From Chryseobacterium sp. MYb264 (GTDB taxonomy: Bacteria; Bacteroidota; Bacteroidia; Flavobacteriales; Weeksellaceae), in assembly GCF_035974275.1 (NCBI RefSeq), contig NZ_CP142422.1:1426001-1490000 (forward strand): 64,000 bases of DNA, in the 5' to 3' direction. The notes below the pieces were generated by a model. That model did no database searches. It saw only the letters and a program-made list of their open reading frames with translations, and had not been told where the DNA came from. A program made the position numbers and the translations under genes. Below are positions 15,205 to 23,998 of this stretch, piece after piece; the stretch's first letter is position 1; every line of letters starts with the position of its first letter.

Positions 15205-17190
15205 TTAAAACAAACGCTCATCCACAAAATTCGGAAGCGTTACTTTCAGATTGGGTTCTGCTTCCATTGCTCTTTTGATGGCGAAAACAGCACCTTCATT
15301 TCTTGCCCAGCTTCGTCTTGAAATTCCGTTGTTCACGTCCCAGAAAAGCATCGATTTTAATCTTCTGTCGGCATCATCGGTTCCATCGAGCAACATTCCG
15401 AAACCTCCGTTGATGACTTCGCCCCATCCAACGCCACCTCCATTGTGAATGGAAACCCACGTTGCCCCACGGAAACTGTCGCCAATCACATTGTGAATCG
15501 CCATATCTGCCGTGAATCTCGAACCGTCATAAATATTGGAAGTCTCTCTGTATGGCGAATCCGTCCCCGAAACATCGTGATGATCTCTACCTAAAACTAC
15601 CGCTCCGATTTCACCATTTTTAATGGCTTTATTGAAAGCTTCTGCGATTTTCATTCTTCCTTCTGCATCAGCGTATAAAATTCTTGCTTGTGAACCAACA
15701 ACCAATTTATTTTCCTGGGCACCTTTAATCCACTGGATATTATCCTTCATCTGCTGTTGGATTTCTTCAGGAGAATTTTTTATCATTTCCTCTAAAACCT
15801 GGCAGGCAATTTCGTCTGTTTTCTGTAAATCTTCCGGTTTTCCGCTTGTACAAACCCAACGGAAAGGTCCGAAACCATAATCAAAACACATTGGTCCCAT
15901 AATATCCTGAACATAAGAAGGGAACTTAAATTCTCTTCCTAACGTAGGATTTTCCGCCATGACATCGGCTCCGGCTCTTGATGCTTCCAACAAAAATGCG
16001 TTTCCGTAATCGAAGAAATAGGTTCCTTTTTCTGTATGCTTGTTAATGGCCGCCGCGTGTCTTCTCAACGTTTCCTGAACTTTCTCTTTGAACAATTCCG
16101 GATCTTCAGCCATCATGGCATTAGACTCTTCAAACGTTTGTCCGACAGGATAATAACCACCTGCCCAAGGATTGTGAAGTGAAGTCTGGTCTGAACCAAT
16201 ATCGATTCTTAAACCTGCCACAGCAAATTTTTCCCAAACCTCAACAATATTTCCTAAATACGCCAACGAAACCGTTTCCTGACTTTCCTGAGCTTCTTTG
16301 ACTCTTTCTACCAGTTCATCAATGTTTTCATGAATTTCATTCACCCATTTCTGATCGTGACGGATTTTGGTAATCTTAGGATTGACTTCTGCAATCACCG
16401 TAACGCAACCCGCAATATTTCCTGCTTTTGGCTGAGCTCCGGACATTCCGCCTAATCCTGACGTTACGAATAATCCTCCCTTTGGTTCTTTATTAATTTT
16501 TCTGAACGCATTCAACACCGTAATCGTCGTTCCGTGAACAATCCCTTGCGGACCGATGTACATATAAGATCCAGCCGTCATTTGTCCGTATTGCGTCACA
16601 CCCAACGCATTGAATTTCTCCCAATCATCAGGTTTAGAATAATTCGGAATCATCATTCCGTTAGTTACAACGACTCTTGGAGCATCTTTGTGAGACGGGA
16701 ACAATCCCATCGGATGCCCGGAATACATGGTTAATGTTTGTTCGTCTGTCATTTCAGACAGATATTTCATCGTTAAAAGATACTGTGCCCAGTTCGAGAA
16801 CACCGCGCCGTTTCCACCATAGGTAATTAATTCATGAGGATGCTGTGCCACGGCATAATCCAGGTTATTCTGAATCATCAGCATAATTGCTTTTGCCTGC
16901 TCCGATTTCCCGGGATATTCTGCAATATCTCTCGCTTTCATCTCGTAATCCGGACGAAAACGATACATATAAATTCTTCCGTATTTTTCTAGTTCTTCCT
17001 TAAATTCCGGTAATAATTCCGCATGAAACTTGGGTTCGAAGTAACGTAAAGCATTTTTCAATGCCAGTTTTTTCTCCTCTTCGCCTAAAATCTCCTTTCT
17101 TTTCGGAGCATGGTTGATATTGGTTTCGTATGGTTTTGGCTGCGGCAATTGGTTGGGAATACCCTGCTGTATCTGTTCCTGGAATGTCAT
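15205..17190 (-). CDS. hutU: Urocanate hydratase (urocanase), long form
   Basis: A 661-residue enzyme of histidine breakdown that converts urocanate to imidazolonepropionate using tightly bound NAD+ as an electrophile. The NAD-binding region shows YGGNGAVF (124-131) and GLGGMSGAQPKA (245-256), both diagnostic. The protein is about 100 residues longer than the classic 557-residue enzyme, as in other Bacteroidota. I start it at the ATG at 17190 (MTFQEQIQQG); an upstream ATG at 17277 would add 29 residues of intergenic-type sequence. No other hut genes lie nearby. The 3' end is followed by two extra copies of its last 113 bases and by elements E1/E2. Element E3 lies upstream of the start. Confidence 0.95.
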   Translation of the reverse strand: MTFQEQIQQGIPNQLPQPKPYETNINHAPKRKEILGEEEKKLALKNALRYFEPKFHAELLPEFKEELEKYGRIYMYRFRPDYEMKARDIAEYPGKSEQAKAIMLMIQNNLDYAVAQHPHELITYGGNGAVFSNWAQYLLTMKYLSEMTDEQTLTMYSGHPMGLFPSHKDAPRVVVTNGMMIPNYSKPDDWEKFNALGVTQYGQMTAGSYMYIGPQGIVHGTTITVLNAFRKINKEPKGGLFVTSGLGGMSGAQPKAGNIAGCVTVIAEVNPKITKIRHDQKWVNEIHENIDELVERVKEAQESQETVSLAYLGNIVEVWEKFAVAGLRIDIGSDQTSLHNPWAGGYYPVGQTFEESNAMMAEDPELFKEKVQETLRRHAAAINKHTEKGTYFFDYGNAFLLEASRAGADVMAENPTLGREFKFPSYVQDIMGPMCFDYGFGPFRWVCTSGKPEDLQKTDEIACQVLEEMIKNSPEEIQQQMKDNIQWIKGAQENKLVVGSQARILYADAEGRMKIAEAFNKAIKNGEIGAVVLGRDHHDVSGTDSPYRETSNIYDGSRFTADMAIHNVIGDSFRGATWVSIHNGGGVGWGEVINGGFGMLLDGTDDADRRLKSMLFWDVNNGISRRSWARNEGAVFAIKRAMEAEPNLKVTLPNFVDERLF

Positions 17191-17305
17191 ATGGCAGTTT
17201 AAAGTTCTATGTTTAACGTTAAAAGTTATTTGAAAATTCAAAGTTTTAAAGATATTCAATTTGGAAAACTCGTGCAAATAATGTGTGAAAATTCAATGGC
17301 GTACT

Positions 17306-17463
17306 GAATTCCCCTCCTTTGGAGAGGTGGCGAAAATTCTTCGAATTTTTGCCGGGGTGGTTTTGAGAAGATTATTATAATAAATGATTAGTTATTGTAT
17401 TTCTTTAAACCACCCCGTCTTCTCCTTCCAGTCGAATCCACCCCTCCAAGGGAGGGGAATTTT
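17306..17463. repeat. Two-armed palindromic element E3
   Basis: The same family as E1/E2 but in the opposite orientation. The left arm carries the GAAAATTCTTCGAATTTTTGCC segment type (arm A, split as GAAAATTCTTCGAA and TTTTTGCC). The right arm carries CCACCCCGTC, TTCTCCTTCCAGTCGAATCC and CACCCCTCC (arm B). The two are separated by about 50 AT-rich bases. It lies between hutU and the DUF559 nuclease gene. Confidence 0.85.
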
Positions 17464-17495
17464 CACACCGCTAAAAAGTTTATGGATAATTTGAT

Positions 17496-17912
17496 TTAGT
17501 ATTTATAATTTTCAATAATGAAATCTTCTAAATCCGTCATGACAACGGATAAATTATTTTTCACATCAAAATCTTTAATTCTGAAAATTTTTAATCCTAA
17601 AGATTCAAGATAAATTTCTCTTACTTCGTCATATACTTCTTTATTGTCATGACTCCAACCATCGATTTCAATGATTAATCCTAAATTTTTCACATAAAAA
17701 TCAACAATAAAATTTCCGATGATTCTTTGTCTGTCGAAATCTATTTGATGAAATGTTTTGGAACGAACTTGTCTCCAAAATAAAACTTCACTAAGAATTC
17801 CAGCTTTTCGTTTTCCGCTAAGCAAGGGTTTTAATTTTGGATTGTAGGGTAAATTTTCTATAAAGTTCTTGTAGATGAGAATTCCATTGATTTCAGTTAA
17901 ATTTTCTTTCAT
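17496..17912 (-). CDS. DUF559 endonuclease-domain protein inside a repeat-flanked locus
   Basis: A 138-residue PD-(D/E)XK-type protein of the DUF559 family, related to very-short-patch-repair nucleases. Visible active-site residues are Glu42 (SEVLFW), Asp71 (FIVDFYV) and Glu82/Asp84 (IIEIDGWSH). I start it at the ATG at 17912 (MKENLTEING); the open frame continues 22 codons upstream into a repeat arm, giving sequence with no homology. Element E3 ends 32 bases after the stop and the single arm E4 begins about 30 bases before the start, so repeats of one family bracket the gene on both sides. This suggests the gene travels with, or acts on, the element. The biochemical role is unproven. Confidence 0.82.
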   Translation of the reverse strand: MKENLTEINGILIYKNFIENLPYNPKLKPLLSGKRKAGILSEVLFWRQVRSKTFHQIDFDRQRIIGNFIVDFYVKNLGLIIEIDGWSHDNKEVYDEVREIYLESLGLKIFRIKDFDVKNNLSVVMTDLEDFIIENYKY

Positions 17913-17943
17913 CACTTTTGTTTTTAATTGTTTGTGTTTTATT

Positions 17944-18001
17944 GAACCACCCCGTATTCTTCCTTCGGTCGAATCCACCCCTCCAAGGGAGGGGAATTTT
18001 T
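17944..18001. repeat. Single arm E4 (type B) of the palindromic element
   Basis: It reads CCACCCCGTATTCTTCCTTC, then GGTCGAATCCACCCCTCC, then AAGGGAGGGGAATTTTT. It matches the right arm of E3 in the same orientation but has no left arm. It lies just upstream of the DUF559 gene. Confidence 0.8.
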
Positions 18002-18079
18002 GTGGTTGAAAATGTATATAAATTTAACAAAAAAACCTCACTGAAATTCAGCAAGGTCATTTATATAAAGTGAGAACTT

Positions 18080-18373
18080 TTAAGTTAAAACATCATCATT
18101 TTCTTCTTCGTGGTCGTCATCATTATCACTTAAGCTCCAGTAATTATTTTCTTCATCTTCGGAACCAATTTCTTCCATATCATCATCGTCATCAACTCCC
18201 GGAATATCCAATCCTTTATCTATTTTGTCATCATCTTCATTTTCATTAAAAATAGGATGTCCGTCGCCATCTAAAGGAATATGTTTTTCCTGATTGAAAA
18301 TATCTTCGTTCGGATTATAATCCATTTGTTCCAATTTTCTTTCCTGTTCTTTAGGATTATCTTCTGCTATCAT
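18080..18373 (-). CDS. Small highly acidic protein
   Basis: A 97-residue protein dominated by Asp, Glu and Asn, with runs such as GVDDDDDMEEIGSEDEEN. It has no signal peptide, no cysteine and little hydrophobic content, so it is probably soluble and largely disordered. I do not recognise a family. Its own start at 18373 is preceded by an AT-rich gap, and it is in line with the dehydrogenase gene upstream. Acidic small proteins can bind cations or basic proteins, but nothing here shows that. Confidence 0.6.
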   Translation of the reverse strand: MIAEDNPKEQERKLEQMDYNPNEDIFNQEKHIPLDGDGHPIFNENEDDDKIDKGLDIPGVDDDDDMEEIGSEDEENNYWSLSDNDDDHEEENDDVLT

Positions 18374-18461
18374 AATATTAATATTTTAGTGTAATTTTTA
18401 ATCCTCAAAAATGATTCCAAGCTCGATCAAAAGGAAAATTTAAATAAAATTTTAATATTTA

Positions 18462-19439
18462 CTAATTATTATACACTTCAGGATTCGCACAATGCGGAAG
18501 CTTATCTCCTTTTGAATAGGCAATAATATTTTCAGCGGCTAATCTCGCCATTCCGTCGCGGGCTTCAATAGTCGCAGAACCGATATGTGGCAGTACACAA
18601 ACATTGGAAAGCTCCAGAATAGGGTCGTCTTTGAAAATCGGTTCAGGATTCGTTACGTCCAGTCCCGCGCCCCAGATTTTATGTTCAGCCAATGCGTCAT
18701 ACAGATCTTTCTGATTATGGAAACCACCTCTCGCCGTGTTTATAAAAATAGCGTTCGGTTTCATTTTTTCGAAGATAGAAGCGTTGAACAATTCTTTTTG
18801 TTCAGGTCTGAAATTCGCATGAATACTTAAAACATCCGATTGCTCGATGAGTTCATCAAATGAAACATATTTTGCATTAAGCTCTCTTTCCGCTTCTTCA
18901 TTATGATGGCGATTGTGATAAATAATATTCATATCAAACGCTTTTTGAGCCTTTTTAGCCATTTCAAAACCGATTCTTCCCAATCCAAAAATCCCTAATG
19001 TTTTTCCGTATAATTCCTGACCTAGCGCATGAAGCGGATCAAAATCGCCCCAATTTCCGCTCTTTACTTTTTCAAAATTAAAACTCGCTCTTCTTGCAAC
19101 CGATTGCATTAATAAAAAGGCAACATCGGAAGTCGCTTTGCTTAATACATCCGGTGTATTCCCAATTGGGATATGTCTTTGATTGGCTTCTTTAATATCC
19201 ACATGATCAAATCCCACAGAATACAAAGCAATTGTTTTGATATTCGGACATTCATTGAAGAAATCCTGATCGTATTTAAATGCACCTCCAACGCTTAAAA
19301 TCGCATCATTTTCTTTGCAGTAGCTTAGCCATTCATCATGTGATAAAGTATCATGTTCGGGGATGAATACTTCTAATCCCGCATCTTTCAGCATGTTAAT
19401 TCCTATTTCGGGAATTCTTTTGTTTACGAAAACTTTCAT
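18462..19439 (-). CDS. D-2-hydroxyacid dehydrogenase (glyoxylate/hydroxypyruvate reductase-like)
   Basis: A 325-residue NAD(P)-dependent D-isomer-specific 2-hydroxyacid dehydrogenase. The nucleotide-binding loop is GLGRIG (152-157). The catalytic triad is visible as Arg237 (NTARGG), Glu266 (NPEP) and His285 (LPHIGSAT). These enzymes interconvert 2-oxoacids and D-2-hydroxyacids in the cytoplasm, for example glyoxylate/glycolate or hydroxypyruvate/glycerate. Length and motifs fit glyoxylate reductase better than D-lactate dehydrogenase, but the substrate is not settled by sequence. It is followed on the same strand by the acidic protein gene 88 bases away. Confidence 0.9.
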   Translation of the reverse strand: MKVFVNKRIPEIGINMLKDAGLEVFIPEHDTLSHDEWLSYCKENDAILSVGGAFKYDQDFFNECPNIKTIALYSVGFDHVDIKEANQRHIPIGNTPDVLSKATSDVAFLLMQSVARRASFNFEKVKSGNWGDFDPLHALGQELYGKTLGIFGLGRIGFEMAKKAQKAFDMNIIYHNRHHNEEAERELNAKYVSFDELIEQSDVLSIHANFRPEQKELFNASIFEKMKPNAIFINTARGGFHNQKDLYDALAEHKIWGAGLDVTNPEPIFKDDPILELSNVCVLPHIGSATIEARDGMARLAAENIIAYSKGDKLPHCANPEVYNN

Positions 19440-19613
19440 TCTATTTTGTTTATTATTTTGATTATTATTCTCAAATAAAAAACCTCACTCCTAAAAAAGT
19501 AAGGTTCTGTTTAACTTTAATATATAAAAATTGATTGTCATTCAAAATGCTCATTATTATTAAATAAATTCTAATTTTTGAATTCAATTATCATTCCGAA
19601 CCTTTCTTAAAAT

Positions 19614-20009
19614 TTATTTTTTTATCAGAATCAGCTCTCCTTTTCTTTTGACAAGATTTTTATAATCCCATTGAATTTCCTTTGATTTTTCAAGACTTTT
19701 TTTAATATCATTTTCATTCACTTCAGCAATATTATTATAAAAAACCGAAGCGTCCTGAAATTTTTCGCCATTGATATTTAAGAATTCTTCATTAAAAGAT
19801 TTTCCGCTCCAAAACATCAGTCGAATTCCTTTCTTTTGCTTGCTGTATCCTACAATTGGGTTTTCATCAAGAAACCAAACGGGATGAGCATGCCAGATTT
19901 TAGATTCCGCATCAGTCAGATTTTCATTGATGAGCTCTGATAATTTTTCGCAAATCATCTGATCAGATTCTGATTGAGAAGTATTATAATTTTGGATATC
20001 GGAATTCAT
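19614..20009 (-). CDS. DUF1801 (YdhG-like) protein
   Basis: A 131-residue cytoplasmic protein with the pattern AESKIWHAHPVWFLDENPIVGY and KKGIRLMFWSGKSF, typical of the YdhG/DUF1801 fold, a small alpha/beta domain of unknown function found widely in Bacteroidota and Firmicutes. No catalytic residues are established. A weak AACCTCAC / GTAAGGTT hairpin at 19480-19504 downstream may terminate it. Confidence 0.7.
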   Translation of the reverse strand: MNSDIQNYNTSQSESDQMICEKLSELINENLTDAESKIWHAHPVWFLDENPIVGYSKQKKGIRLMFWSGKSFNEEFLNINGEKFQDASVFYNNIAEVNENDIKKSLEKSKEIQWDYKNLVKRKGELILIKK

Positions 20010-20060
20010 TTTACCTTAATTATCCTATAAAATTATGAAATAATCCTGTAAAAATAAGTT

Positions 20061-20125
20061 TAGGCTAAAGCCAAACCACGAAAATTTGATTATGCAAACG
20101 GGCTAAAGCCCGTTCCTATTGATAT
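20061..20125. repeat. GGGCTAAAGCCC repeat, copy 1
   Basis: AAACGGGCTAAAGCCCGTTC followed by CTATTGATAT occurs at 20096-20125, with a degenerate partner GGCTAAAGCC at 20063-20072. The same sequence recurs at 42315-42345. The core is a perfect palindrome (ACGGGCT/AGCCCGT) and could form a small hairpin between the two minus-strand genes. Confidence 0.75.
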
Positions 20126-20196
20126 GATAAACAACTGGTGTTTGAGACCAGCGCGCCTAACAATTCTTTATAGATTCTTCACTTTTCTAAACAATA

Positions 20197-20850
20197 TTAT
20201 TGATTTGTGCTTCCCAACATCGGTACAAATTTATACGCTCCAAATTCTTCTTTTTCAAATTCTGTGGGAGAAACTTTGGTAAATCGGTATAAAACCTGTT
20301 CATCGGTCGGGCCTAATGGAATCACCATTTTTCCGCCTACTTTCAATTGTTTTAATAATTCCGTGGGTAAAACAGAAGCGCCGCAGGTCACAATAATCCT
20401 GTCAAAAGGTGCAAAAGTCGGAAGCCCGGCAAAACCATCCCCAAAGCTCTGAAATTTTGGATAGAGATTCATTTCGCGAAGTTTTTTCTTTGAAAAATCA
20501 AAAAGATCTTTTTGTCTTTCAACCGTGTAAACATGGGCTTTCATTGCTAATAGAACAGCAGTCTGATAACCACAACCCGTTCCGATTTCAAGAACTTTTT
20601 CGCCTTCTCTTACCTGCAACAGTTCAGACTGTTCGGCAACGGTAGACGGATGTGAAATGGTTTGATGTGCCAAAATCGGGAAGGCACGGTCTTCATAGGC
20701 ATAATCTTCAAAAATACTTTCGATAAAAAGGTGTCTCGGTACCTGATTCATTGCCGAAAGTACACGTTCATCAGAGATTCCGATCCTGTTTCGGAGATAA
20801 TCTACTAAAATCTTTCTTTTTCCTTTATGTACAAACGAATCCTGCGTCAT
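20197..20850 (-). CDS. pcm: Protein-L-isoaspartate O-methyltransferase
   Basis: A 217-residue enzyme that methylates isoaspartyl residues in aged proteins so that they can be converted back to normal aspartate. The SAM-binding motif EIGTGCGYQT (88-97) and the substrate segment AFPILAHQTISHPSTVA (56-72) are diagnostic. Length and order match the PCMT family, and there is no signal peptide. It is divergent from the oxidoreductase gene at 20985. The gap between them carries degenerate AGGTTATAGGTTA / AACCTAAAACCTAT inverted repeats. Confidence 0.95.
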   Translation of the reverse strand: MTQDSFVHKGKRKILVDYLRNRIGISDERVLSAMNQVPRHLFIESIFEDYAYEDRAFPILAHQTISHPSTVAEQSELLQVREGEKVLEIGTGCGYQTAVLLAMKAHVYTVERQKDLFDFSKKKLREMNLYPKFQSFGDGFAGLPTFAPFDRIIVTCGASVLPTELLKQLKVGGKMVIPLGPTDEQVLYRFTKVSPTEFEKEEFGAYKFVPMLGSTNQ

Positions 20851-20984
20851 TTAGAGGGTAGCTATTAGGTTATAGGTTACAGTTTTTACAAAAATAAAAA
20901 AACATTCATAATTTATCAACCTAAAACCTATCATCTATTGCCCAATACCTAAAATCATTATCTTTACAGAAATTTAATACAGCT

Positions 20985-21947
20985 ATGTTAAAAGCAGGTT
21001 TGGTAGGAGCCGGACATTTAGGAAAAATACATTTACGACTTCTGAATCAATCAGATAAATATGAATTTGTAGGTTTCCATGATAAAGATGTAGAAAACGG
21101 AAAAAAATTAGAGGCCGAATTCGGATATAAATATTTTGAAAATTTTGATGATTTGCTGGATCAGATCGATATGCTGGATATCGTGACCCCCACGCTTTAT
21201 CATTATGATTATGCGTTAAAAGCGATTGAAAAAGGTCTTCACTTTTTCATTGAAAAACCAGTAACGCAAACGCTTGAACAGGCTGAAGAAATTCTTCGTA
21301 AATGTCAGGAAAACGGGATTAAGGCACAGGTTGGGCACGTGGAAAGATATAACCCCGCATTTATCGCGACAAAGGAATATATTAAAGATCCCATGTTTAT
21401 TGAAATCCACAGACTGGCAGAATTCAATCCTCGCGGAACGGATGTTTCTGTGGTTTTAGATCTGATGATTCACGATCTGGATATTTTATTAAGCATCGTC
21501 AAATCTAAAGTTAAAAATATTCATGCAAGCGGCGTTTGTGTCGTGAGTAAAACTCCGGATATTTCCAATGCAAGAATTGAGTTTGAAAACGGCTGTGTTG
21601 CTAATCTTACGACTTCAAGAATTTCGATGAAAGGCATGCGAAAAAGTCGTTTTTTCCAGAAAGACGCTTATATTTCAGTTGATTTCCTTGAGAAAAAAGC
21701 AGAAGTGATCCGAATGAAAGATGCGCCTGAGCACCCTACTCCATTTGATATGATTATTGAAAATGCAGAAGGTGAAAAGAATCAGATCTTGTTTGAATAT
21801 CCAAATATTCAGTCGAATAATGCGATTTTGGATGAATTAAATTCTTTTGCAGATTCTATTACGGAAGATAAGCATGTGGAAGTTTCGATTGAAGACGGAA
21901 CGGAAGCTTTAAAAATAGCATTACAGATTATGAAATTGATTTCTTAA
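20985..21947 (+). CDS. Gfo/Idh/MocA-family oxidoreductase
   Basis: A 320-residue NAD(P)-dependent oxidoreductase. The Rossmann loop is GAGHLG (8-13) and the conserved EKP lies near residues 90-92, followed by the C-terminal alpha/beta domain with VGHVERYNPAF and DLMIHDLDILLSIV. The VERYNPA and LMIHDLD segments are typical of UDP-sugar 3-dehydrogenases and glucose-fructose oxidoreductase relatives. The substrate is probably a sugar or sugar nucleotide but cannot be fixed from sequence alone. A strong terminator follows. Confidence 0.85.
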   Translation: MLKAGLVGAGHLGKIHLRLLNQSDKYEFVGFHDKDVENGKKLEAEFGYKYFENFDDLLDQIDMLDIVTPTLYHYDYALKAIEKGLHFFIEKPVTQTLEQAEEILRKCQENGIKAQVGHVERYNPAFIATKEYIKDPMFIEIHRLAEFNPRGTDVSVVLDLMIHDLDILLSIVKSKVKNIHASGVCVVSKTPDISNARIEFENGCVANLTTSRISMKGMRKSRFFQKDAYISVDFLEKKAEVIRMKDAPEHPTPFDMIIENAEGEKNQILFEYPNIQSNNAILDELNSFADSITEDKHVEVSIEDGTEALKIALQIMKLIS

Positions 21948-21980
21948 CCTGAAATCTTTATTCATTTTATATTGATATCA

Positions 21981-22014
21981 ACGAGCTGTTTCGGGAATGA
22001 AGCAGCTCGTTTTA
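21981..22014 (+). terminator. Intrinsic terminator of the Gfo/Idh/MocA gene
   Basis: The stem ACGAGCTG / CAGCTCGT (21981-21988 with 22003-22010) is followed by TTTATTTTA. Confidence 0.85.
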
Positions 22015-22130
22015 TTTTAGCTTACCTCTTAATTTAATAGATGAAATTATTTATAACATCTAAAGTATCAAATATTTATTAATTATTTCTTCTGCGTTAT
22101 TTTTTTAATTTCTATTCAATAATTTTTAAA

Positions 22131-22138
22131 TATATTTG
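22131..22138 (+). promoter_or_regulatory. Bacteroidota -7 box (TATATTTG) for the GH5 gene
   Basis: TATATTTG fits TAnnTTTG and lies 60 bases before the start codon at 22199. The leader contains a small TACTTTAAAAAGTA palindrome at 22142-22155. Confidence 0.5.
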
Positions 22139-22198
22139 TCAATACTTTAAAAAGTATTCTTTTAAAAACCCCTACTATTCAAATAAATTAAAACGACT

Positions 22199-23929
22199 AT
22201 GAAAAGATCCATTCTATTATCCGCTTTATTATTGTCTCAATTTGGGACATCGCAATTATTAAAAACGGATGGTCAAAAAATTGTTAATGATAAAGGTGAA
22301 AACATTCAGCTCAGAGGTCTCGGATTGGGAGGATGGATGCTGCAGGAAGGCTATATGCTGAAAACGGCGGATTTTGCCGGTCCACAATACAAAATCAAAG
22401 AAAAAATTGCTGAACTGATCGGTAAAGACGGAATGGAAAACTTCTATAAAGCCTATCTGAAAAACGGTATCACGAAGCAGGATATTGATTTTCTGAAGAA
22501 AGCAGGTTTCAATTCAATCAGGCTTCCGATGCATTATAATCTGTATACTTTACCGATTGAAAAAGAGCCAGTAAAAGGACAAAATACCTGGCTGGAAGAA
22601 GGTTTTAAAATGACAGATGATCTTTTGAAATGGTGCGCCGACAATAAATTGTATCTAATCCTCGATCTTCACGCCGTGCCTGGCGGACAGGGAAATGACG
22701 TCAATATTTCTGATAATGATAAATCTAAACCATCACTTTGGGAAAGCGAAGAAAATCAGAAAAAGACCATTGCTCTTTGGAAAAAATTAGCAGAAAGATA
22801 TAAAAATGAACCTTGGATTGGTGGGTATGATTTAATAAATGAACCCAACATTAATTTCACAGGAAAAAACCCGAACGGAACGGATGAAATGTCGAATGCT
22901 CCGCTTTGGAAGCTGCAAAAAGATATTACAGAAGCCATTCGTACGGTTGATCAAAAACACATCGTTATTCTTGAAGGAAACGGCTGGGGAAATAATTATA
23001 ACGGACTGACGCCACTCTGGGATAGAAATCTGGTATTCAGCTTTCATAAATATTGGAATAATAATGACGATGCTACTTTAAAATCTATTTTAGATTTAAG
23101 AGAAAAGCATAATATCCCGATTTGGCTGGGAGAAACGGGAGAAAATTCCAACGTTTGGTTTACAGAATTGATTCAACTTTTGGATCAACATAATATCGGT
23201 TACGCGTTCTGGCCAATGAAGAAAATTGATAATATTGCAGGAATTACCAACGTAAAAATTACACCTGAATATCAGAAATTATTAGATTACTGGAAAAATG
23301 GCGGTGAAAAACCATCTAAAGAATTCGCAACAAAAGCTTTGATGAAAATTGCTGACAATTATAAATTCAGCAATACGGAAGTTAAAAATGATGTGATTGA
23401 TGCGATGTTCAGACAAACGACGGATAATTCCACAAAACCATTTAAAAATAATGTCGTTCCGGGAAGAGTTTTCGCTTCCGAATATGATTTGGGAAGAATA
23501 GGTTCTGCCTATCAGGATAATGATTACGTGAATCTTTGGGTGAGCGATCCTGCTAAAAGATCTGAATGGAACTCGGGGAATCAAATGAGAAATGACGGTG
23601 TAGACATTTACCTTTGTCATGATAAAATCACCAACAAATATTATGTCGGAAAAACTGAAAAAGGAGAATGGCTTCAGTATACCATCAATGCAAAAGCCGA
23701 TAAAGCCTATGGTTTTGACCTCAGATATTCGAGCAATAACAACGCAAAGATCAGAATTGAAGATGCATCCGGAAAGCAACTGGCTACTTTTTCTCTGAAT
23801 TCCACTGGCGGAAATGAAATTTGGAAAACCGTTTCCGCAAAAGGTCTGAAGCTTAAAAAAGGAGAAAACAAGATCAGAATTATCTTTGAAAACAACGGGA
23901 TTAATCTCAATTACTTTGAAGTCAAATAA
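22199..23929 (+). CDS. Secreted GH5-type glycoside hydrolase with a C-terminal carbohydrate-binding domain
   Basis: A 576-residue protein with a short signal peptide (about residues 1-19). Residues 22-360 form a GH5 (cellulase-like) TIM barrel. The signature FNSIRLP (104-110), the acid/base Glu215 in DLINEPN and the nucleophile Glu312 in WLGETGEN are all present. Residues 360-430 form a linker. Residues 430-576 resemble a CBM6-like module (DGVDIYLCHD, YYVGKTEKGEWLQYTINA and the final NYFEV). GH5 enzymes cleave beta-1,4- or beta-1,3/1,6-glucans or mannans; the exact substrate is open. It is probably exported and is followed by a terminator and the beta-lactamase pair. Confidence 0.88.
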   Translation: MKRSILLSALLLSQFGTSQLLKTDGQKIVNDKGENIQLRGLGLGGWMLQEGYMLKTADFAGPQYKIKEKIAELIGKDGMENFYKAYLKNGITKQDIDFLKKAGFNSIRLPMHYNLYTLPIEKEPVKGQNTWLEEGFKMTDDLLKWCADNKLYLILDLHAVPGGQGNDVNISDNDKSKPSLWESEENQKKTIALWKKLAERYKNEPWIGGYDLINEPNINFTGKNPNGTDEMSNAPLWKLQKDITEAIRTVDQKHIVILEGNGWGNNYNGLTPLWDRNLVFSFHKYWNNNDDATLKSILDLREKHNIPIWLGETGENSNVWFTELIQLLDQHNIGYAFWPMKKIDNIAGITNVKITPEYQKLLDYWKNGGEKPSKEFATKALMKIADNYKFSNTEVKNDVIDAMFRQTTDNSTKPFKNNVVPGRVFASEYDLGRIGSAYQDNDYVNLWVSDPAKRSEWNSGNQMRNDGVDIYLCHDKITNKYYVGKTEKGEWLQYTINAKADKAYGFDLRYSSNNNAKIRIEDASGKQLATFSLNSTGGNEIWKTVSAKGLKLKKGENKIRIIFENNGINLNYFEVK

Positions 23930-23948
23930 AAAATAAATCTTAAATTGC

Positions 23949-23980
23949 AATCCCTTTTAAAAGCTAAAAGGGATTTAATT
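23949..23980 (+). terminator. Intrinsic terminator of the GH5 gene
   Basis: The stem AATCCCTTTT / AAAAGGGATT is followed by TAATTTTT. It ends about 20 bases before the start of the first beta-lactamase. Confidence 0.8.
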
Positions 23981-23998
23981 TTTAGGTAAAATACACTT

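Noticed and set aside
14689..15448. Plus-strand frames starting with MGSASMALLMAK in the hutU tail copies
   Set aside because: They are antisense readings of the hutU 3' copies and element arms; their repetition is due to the 281-bp repeat.
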